A stretch of DNA of 64,000 bases from Panulirus ornatus. Its lineage: Eukaryota > Arthropoda > Malacostraca > Decapoda > Palinuridae. The translations under genes were made by a program, and so were the position numbers. The notes beneath the pieces are model-generated. The model was not told the origin of the DNA. It did no database searches and was given only the letters and a program-made list of their open reading frames with translations. Below are positions 58,700 through 64,000 of this stretch, piece after piece. The DNA lies in contig NC_092287.1 in the NCBI RefSeq assembly GCF_036320965.1, positions 5,004,297-5,068,296 of the forward strand, given 5' to 3'. Within the stretch, counting starts at the first letter, position 1. Each line of letters starts with the position of its first letter.

Positions 58700-58920
58700 T
58701 ATATCTCTGATGCCTACTCCCTTCTGGAACTCCCACAAGAGGGTGGCCTGGGTAACAGTATCCATAACCAGTGAACTCCAGTGCTGCTTCTTTGCCTTTA
58801 GTGCCTCACCCTTAACAGGCAACTGGCCAAGGGCAAGTCTAGTGCAGTGATTGAAGAGACACCTACCTAAAGTTCGTACTGACTACTTCTACCTAATGCT
58901 CCTGCCTAATGTTCCTACCT
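58700..58920 (-). repeat. Unit C repeat with short tandem end
   Basis: Opposite-strand copy of the block at 1797: TAACCAGTGAACTCCAGTGC, GCCTTTAGTGC, TTAACAGGCAACTGGCCAAG, CTAGTGCAGTG. The right end carries a degenerate ~14-bp tandem repeat of the CTACCTAATGTTC type (58860-58920). Confidence 0.65.
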
Positions 58921-59275
58921 ACATGCAGGAGGGTAAGAGGCATGCAAGGAATAGGGTGTTTGGAATATGTGGTATACTGGTTGACATGCCATGGAAAGGT
59001 CTGTGGGGCCCGGATGTGGTTAGGGAGCTGCAGTTTCAGTGCATTACACATGACAGCAAGAGAATGAGTATGAACGAATGTGGCCTTTTTTGTCTGTTTT
59101 CCTGGTGCTACCTCACTACAGCAGAGGGTAGCGATGCTGTTTCCTGTGGGAGAGGGTAGCACCAGGAATGGATGAAGGCAAGCAAGTATGAATATGTACA
59201 TGTGTATATATGTATATGCGTATATGTTGATATGTATATGTATGTATGTATGTATGTATATGTGTGTATGGGCAT
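58921..59275 (+). mobile_element. Old LINE-L 3' relic
   Basis: ATGCAGGAGGGTAAGAGGCA, GGTATACTGGTTGACATGCC, GGAGCTGCAGTTTCAGTGCA, box relic GCTACCTCACTACAGCAGAG and a GT-rich stretch: last codons plus long 3' UTR. The younger LINE at 59276 is inserted in its distal end. Confidence 0.7.
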
Positions 59276-59851
59276 TTATTTATTTTTTTTTTCTTTGTCG
59301 CTATCTCCCGTGTTTGCGAGGTAGCGCAAGGAAACAGACGAAAGAAATGGCCCAACCCACCCCCTTACACATGTATATACATACGTCCACACACGCAAAT
59401 ATACATACCTACACAGCTTTCCATGGTTTACCTAAGACGCTTCACATGCCCTGATTCAATCCACTGACAGCACGTCAACCCCGGTATACCACATCGATCC
59501 AATTCACTCTATTCCTTGCCCTCCTTTCACCCTCCTGCATCTTCAGGCCCCGATCACACAAAATATTTTTCACTCCATCTTTCCACCTCCAATTTGGTCT
59601 CCCACTTCTCCTCGTTCCCTCCACCTCCAACACATATATCCTCTTGGTCAATCTTTCCTCACTCATTCTCTCCATGTGCCCAAACCATTTCAAAACACCC
59701 TCTTCTGCTCTCTCAACCACGCTCTTTTTATTTCCACACATCTCTCTTACCCTTAAGTTACTTACTCGATCAAACAACCTCACACCACACATTGTCCTCA
59801 AACATCTCATTTCCAGCACATCCATCCTCCTGCGCACAACTCTATCCATAG
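59276..59851 (-). mobile_element. LINE-L, left half of a head-to-head pair
   Basis: T-run, tail, short 3' UTR and the last ~125 codons (MDRVVRRRMDVLEMRCLRTM to VVYRG at 59475). It is joined at its 5' end directly to a plus-strand LINE-L at CTATCCATA|GGTGGTG. Confidence 0.9.
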
Positions 59852-61620
59852 GTGGTGTGCAAAGTGAGAGGGTTAGGGAAAATGATTTGGTAAACAGAGA
59901 AGAGGTAGTAAAAGCTTTGCGGAAGATGAAAGCCGGCAAGGCAGCAGGTTTGGATGGTATTGCAGTGGAATTTATTAAAAAAGGGGGTGACTGTATTGTT
60001 GACTGGTTGGTAAGGTTATTTAATGTATGTATGACTCATGGTGAGGTGCCTGAGGATTGGCGGAATGCGTGCATAGTGCCATTGTACAAAGGCAAAGGGG
60101 ATAAGAGTGAGTGCTCAAATTACAGAGGTATAAGTTTGTTGAGTATTCCTGGTAAATTATATGGGAGGGTATTGATTGAGAGGGTGAAGGCATGTACAGA
60201 GCATCAGATTGGGGAAGAGAAGTGCGGTTTCAGAAGTGGTAGAGGATGTGTGGATCAGGTGTTTGCTTTGAAGAATGTATGTGAGAAATACTTAGAAAAG
60301 CAAATGGATTTGTATGTAGCATTTATGGATCTGGAGAAGGCATATGATAGAGTTGATAGAGATGCTCTGTGGAAGGTATTAAGAATATATGGTGTGGGAG
60401 GCAAGTTGTTAGAAGCAGTGAAAAGTTTTTATCGAGGATGTAAGGCATGTGTACGTGTAGGAAGAGAGGAAAGTGATTGGTTCTCAGTGAATGTAGGTTT
60501 GCGGCAGGGGTGTGTGATGTCTCCATGGTTGTTTAATTTGTTTATGGATGGGGTTGTTAGGGAGGTAAATGCAAGAGTCCTGGAAAGAGGGGCAAGTATG
60601 AAGTCTGTTGGGGATGAGAGAGCTTGGGAAGTGAGTCAGTTGTTGTTCGCTGATGATACAGCGCTGGTGGCTGATTCATGTGAGAAACTGCAGAAGCTGG
60701 TGACTGAGTTTGGTAAAGTGTGTGGAAGAAGGAAGTTAAGAGTAAATGTGAATAAGAGCAAGGTTATTAGGTACAGTAGGGTTGAGGGTCAAGTCAATTG
60801 GGAGGTGAGTTTGAATGGAGAAAAACTGGAGGAAGTGAAGTGTTTTAGATATCTGGGAGTGGATCTGTCAGCGGATGGAACCATGGAAGCGGAAGTGGAT
60901 CATAGGGTGGGGGAGGGGGCGAAAATTTTGGGAGCCTTGAAAAATGTGTGGAAGTCGAGAACATTATCTCGGAAAGCAAAAATGGGTATGTTTGAAGGAA
61001 TAGTGGTTCCAACAATGTTGTATGGTTGCGAGGCGTGGGCTATGGATAGAGTTGTGCGCAGGAGGATGGACGTGCTGGAAATGAGATGTTTGAGGAAAAT
61101 GTGTGGTGTGAGGTGGTTTGATCGAGTAAGTAACGTAAGGGTAAGAGAGATGTGTGGAAATAAAAAGAGCGTGGTTGAGAGAGCAGAAGAGGGTGTTTTG
61201 AAATGGTTTGGGCACATGGAGAGAATGAGTGAGGAAAGATTGACCAAGAGGATATATGTGTCGGAGGTGGAGGGAACGAGGAGAAGAGGGAGACCAAATT
61301 GGAGGTGGAAAGATGGAGTGAAAAAGATTTTGTGTAATCGGGGCCTGAACATGCAGGAGGGTGAAAGGAGGGCAAGGAATAGAGTGAATTGGAGCGATGT
61401 GGTATACAGGGGTTGACGTGCTGTCAGTGGATTGAATCAAGGCATGTGAAGCGTCTGGGGTAAACCATGGAAAGCTGTGTAGGTATGTATATTTGCGTGT
61501 GTGGACGTGTGTATGTACATGTGTATGGGGGGGGGGGGGTTGGGCCATTTCTTTCGTCTGTCTCCTTGCGCTACCTCGCAAACGCGGGAGACAGCGACAA
61601 AGTATAAAAAAAAAAAAAAT
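59852..61620 (+). mobile_element. Most intact LINE-L reverse-transcriptase copy
   Basis: Open without a break from about 59853 (GVQSERVRENDLVNREEVVK) to VVYRG, stop at 61414-61416: about 520 codons. Motifs: AGLDGIAVEF; the ACIVPLYKGKGDKSECSNYR block; CGFRSGRGCVDQVF; motif A YVAFMDLEKAYDRVD; motif B GLRQGCVMSPWLFNLFMDG; the FADD box at about 60646-60657; motif D around NKSKVIRY; motif E CFRYLGVDL. The C-terminal region contains FGHMERMSEERLTKRIYVSE and GRPNWRWKDGVKKIL. Only the endonuclease and linker are missing. Short 3' UTR, tail, A-run. The start codon sometimes drawn at 59644 lies in the antisense copy and is not real. Confidence 0.94.
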
Positions 61621-61636
61621 ATATATATATATATAT

Positions 61637-62712
61637 ACTTTTTTTTTTTTTTGCTTTGTCGCTGTCTCCTGCGTTTGCGAGGTAGTGCAAGGAAACAGAC
61701 GAAAGAAATGGCCCAACCCACCCCCATACACATGTATATACACACGTCCATACACACAAACATACATACCTACAGAGCTTTCCATGGCTTACCCCAGACG
61801 CTTCACATGCCCTGATTCAATCCACTGAGAGCATGTCCATCCCAGTATACCACATCGATCCAATTCACTCTATTCCTTGCCCTCCTTTCACCCTCATGCA
61901 TGTTCAGGCCCCGATCACACAAAATCTTTTCACTCCATCTTTCCACCTCCAATTTGGTCTCCCACTTCTCGTTCCCTCCACCTCCGACACATATATCCTC
62001 TTGGTCAATCTTTCCTCACTCATTCTCTCCATGTGCCCAAACCATTTCAAAACACCCTCTTCTGCTCTCTCAACCATGCTCTTTTTATTTCCACACATCT
62101 CTCTTACCCTTATGTTACTTACTCGATCAAACCACATCACACCACACATTGTCCTCAAACATCTCATTTCCAGCACATCCATCCTCCTGCGCACAACTCT
62201 ATCCAGAGCTCATGCCTCGCAACCATACAACATTGTTGGAACTACTATTCCTTCAAACATACCCATTTTTGCTTTCGAGATAATGTTCTCGACTTCCACA
62301 CATTCTTCAAGGCTCCCAGGATTTTCGCCCCCTCCCCCACCCTATGATCCACTTCCACTTCCATGGTTCCATCCGCTGCCAGATCCACTCCCAGATATCT
62401 AAAACACATTACTTCCTCCAGTTTTTCTCCATTCAAACTTACCTCCCAATTGACTTGACCCTCAACCCTACTGTACCTAATAACCTTGCTCTTATTCACA
62501 TTTACTCTTAACTTTCTTCTTTCACACACTTTACCAAACTCAGTCACCAGCTTCTGCAGTTTCTCACATGAATAAGCCACCAGCGCTGTATCATCAGCGA
62601 ACAACAACTGACTCACTTCCCAAGCTCTCTCATCCACAACAGACTTCATACTTGCCCCTGTTTCCAAAACTCTTGCATTCACCTCCCTAACAACCTCATC
62701 CATAAACAAATG
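61637..62712 (-). mobile_element. LINE-L copy, left half of a second head-to-head pair
   Basis: T-run, tail, short 3' UTR. The coding frame from 62709 (MDEVVREVNARVLE, FADDTALVAYSCEK) is broken near 62276 by a 1-bp loss (TTTCGAGATAAT for TTTCCGAGATAAT), and the C-terminal part follows. The usual R-S/stop boundary is altered (GAGCATGTCCATCCC). Its 5' end is fused to a plus-strand LINE-L at AAACAAATG|TGAATAAG. Confidence 0.9.
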
Positions 62713-63476
62713 TGAATAAGAGCAAGGTAATTAGGTACAGTAGGGTTGAAGGTCAAGTCAATTGGAGTAAGTTTGAATGGAGAAAAACTGGAGGAAGTAA
62801 AGTGTTTTAGATATCTGGGAGTGGATCTGGCAGCGGATGGAACCATGGAAGTGGAAGTGGATCATAGGGTGGGGGAGGGGGTGAAAATCCTGGGACCCTT
62901 GAAGAATGTGTGGAAGTCGAGAACATTATCTCGGAAAGCAAAATGGGTATGTTTGAAGGAATAGTGGTTCCAACAATGTTGTATGGTTGCGAGGCGTGGG
63001 CTATGGATAGAGTTGTGCGCAGGAGGATGGATGTGCTGGAAATGAGATGTTTGAGGACAATGTGTGGTGCGAGGTGGTTTGATCGAGTAAGTAACGTAAG
63101 GGTAAGAGAGATGTGTGGAAATAGAAAGAGCGTGGTTGAGAGAGAAGAAGAGGGTGTTTTGAAATGGTTTGGGCACATGGAGAGAATGAGTGAGGAAAGA
63201 TTGACCAAGAGGATATATGTGTCGGAGGTGGAGGGAACGAGGAGAAGTTGGAGACCAAATTGGAGGTGGAAAGATGGAGTGAAAAAGATTTTGTGTGATC
63301 GGGGCCTGAACATGCAGGAGGGTGAAAGGAGGGCAAGGAATAGAGTGAATTGGATCGATGTGCTATACCAGGGTTGACGTGCTGTCAGTGGATTGAATCA
63401 GGGCATGTGAAGCGTCTGGGGTAAACCATGGAAAGCTGTGTAGGTATGTATATTTGCGTGTGTGGACGTATGTATA

Positions 63477-63478
<2 letters not shown>
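62713..63478 (+). mobile_element. LINE-L copy, right half of the second head-to-head pair
   Basis: Starts in NKSKVIRY. Small deletions near 62766 and 62943 (AAAATGGG for AAAAATGGG) break the frame; it is open from 62910 to VLYQG (63377). The 3' UTR is cut at TATGTATATGCA by (TA)n before the tail box. Confidence 0.9.
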
Positions 63479-63541
<63 letters not shown>

Positions 63542-63554
63542 TATATATATTATA
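63479..63554. repeat. (TA)n microsatellite
   Basis: About 28 TA units, then AATAATATATATATTATAAG leading into a LINE-L linker fragment. Confidence 0.95.
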
Positions 63555-64000
63555 AGGGGAGTGGGGGAGGAACGGGATGTATTTAGGAAAGCAGTGATGG
63601 CTTGCGCAAAAGATGCTTGCGGCATGAGAAGCATGGGAGGTGGGCAGATTAGAAAGGGTAGTGAGTGGTGGGATGAAGAGGTAAGATTATTAGTGAAAGA
63701 GAAGAGAGAGGCATTTGGACAATTTCTGCAGGGAAAAAATGCAAATGAGTGGGAGATGTATAAAAGAAAGAAGCAAGAGGTCAAGAGAAAGGTGCAAGAG
63801 GCAAAAAAGAGGGCAAATGAGAGTTGGGGTGAGAGAGTATCATTAAATTTTAAGGAGAATAAAAAGATGTTTTGGAAGGAGGTAAATAAAGTGCATAAAA
63901 CTGGGGAGCAAATGGGAACTTCAGTGAAGGGGGCTAATGGGGAGGGGATAGCAAGTAGTGGTGATGTGAGAAGGAGATGGGGTGAGTATTTTGAAGGTTT
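63555..64000 (+). mobile_element. LINE-L linker region, continuing past the window
   Basis: Reads RGVGEERDVFRKAVMACAKD, GSEWWDEEVRLLVKEKREAF, VSLNFKENKKMFWKEVNKVH, RRRWGEYFEG in one frame with no stop seen (an open Y where the copy at 29702 has a stop). The (TA)n edge marks 5' truncation. The rest lies outside the window, so this could be a longer intact copy. Confidence 0.9.

Noticed and set aside
59644..59851. N-terminal ~70 residues of a 590-codon frame
   Set aside because: They come from the antisense strand of a different LINE copy; the real RT frame begins at the joint near 59852.
59276..61620. Twin priming as explanation of the LINE-L inversion
   Set aside because: The inverted part carries its own complete 3' tail and overlaps the same LINE region as the sense part, which twin priming does not produce.

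Overview
This is a eukaryotic, intron-bearing, extremely repeat-rich nuclear segment. Long (TA)n tracts, many copies of one APE-type non-LTR retrotransposon, CR1-like and Penelope-like relics, and spliced RS-rich exons point to an arthropod. My recollection of similar (TA)n-flanked LINEs makes a decapod crustacean the best guess, but this is an inference and not something the window proves. I see no bacterial genes, operons, CRISPR arrays, rRNA or credible tRNA.

Host gene: at least three small exons of one minus-strand gene can be read, at 54425-54562, about 48538-48619 and 13415-13467. They encode lysine/serine-rich, arginine/serine-rich and histidine-containing sequence with compatible splice phases. 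It looks like a nuclear SR-like protein that I cannot name. The introns are about 5.8 kb and up to 35 kb, and almost all recognisable repeats lie inside or next to them.

Repeat families (names used below). LINE-L is an RTE-like non-LTR retrotransposon with an APE endonuclease end (SDH box), a reverse transcriptase with an FADD box, and a C-terminal region ending VVYRG. Its 3' UTR finishes in the tail box GCTACCTCGCAAACGCGGGA, then A-rich sequence, then often (TA)n. Young copies have a short 3' UTR; older copies have one about 250 bp longer. Unit A is a ~230-bp SINE-like element starting at GGGATAGGGGAGAAAGAATA; its 3' end carries a near-identical tail box. Unit C is a ~220-bp repeat (three copies). 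Unit D is a ~100-bp AT-rich segment (three copies). There are also relics of a CR1-like LINE and an inverted pair of GIY-YIG (Penelope-like) fragments.

Layout: 0-2.7 kb, decayed LINEs and a unit A. 2.7-12.3 kb, young LINE-L and unit A copies in both orientations, divided by (TA)n, including a 1.4-kb-arm LINE palindrome and a stretch of single-base indels that looks like unpolished assembly. 12.3-22 kb, older and largely single-copy sequence with the third exon, a CR1-like relic and the Penelope inverted repeat. 22-24.4 kb, LINE-L. 24.4-27.5 kb, mostly unassigned, with a 325-bp (TA)n block. 27.5-34.4 kb, LINE-L and unit A, including the longest copy. 34.4-45.4 kb, a tandem array of a 4.36-kb composite unit (two copies plus a truncated third, the second carrying 1.8 kb of extra sequence). 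45.4-54.1 kb, old LINE relics in the introns around the middle exon. 54.4-57 kb, the 5'-most visible exon and unassigned sequence. 57-64 kb, more LINE-L, including the most intact reverse transcriptase frame.

No complete autonomous element is visible: every LINE-L copy is 5'-truncated. Coordinates of repeat edges are read by eye and can be off by several bases.
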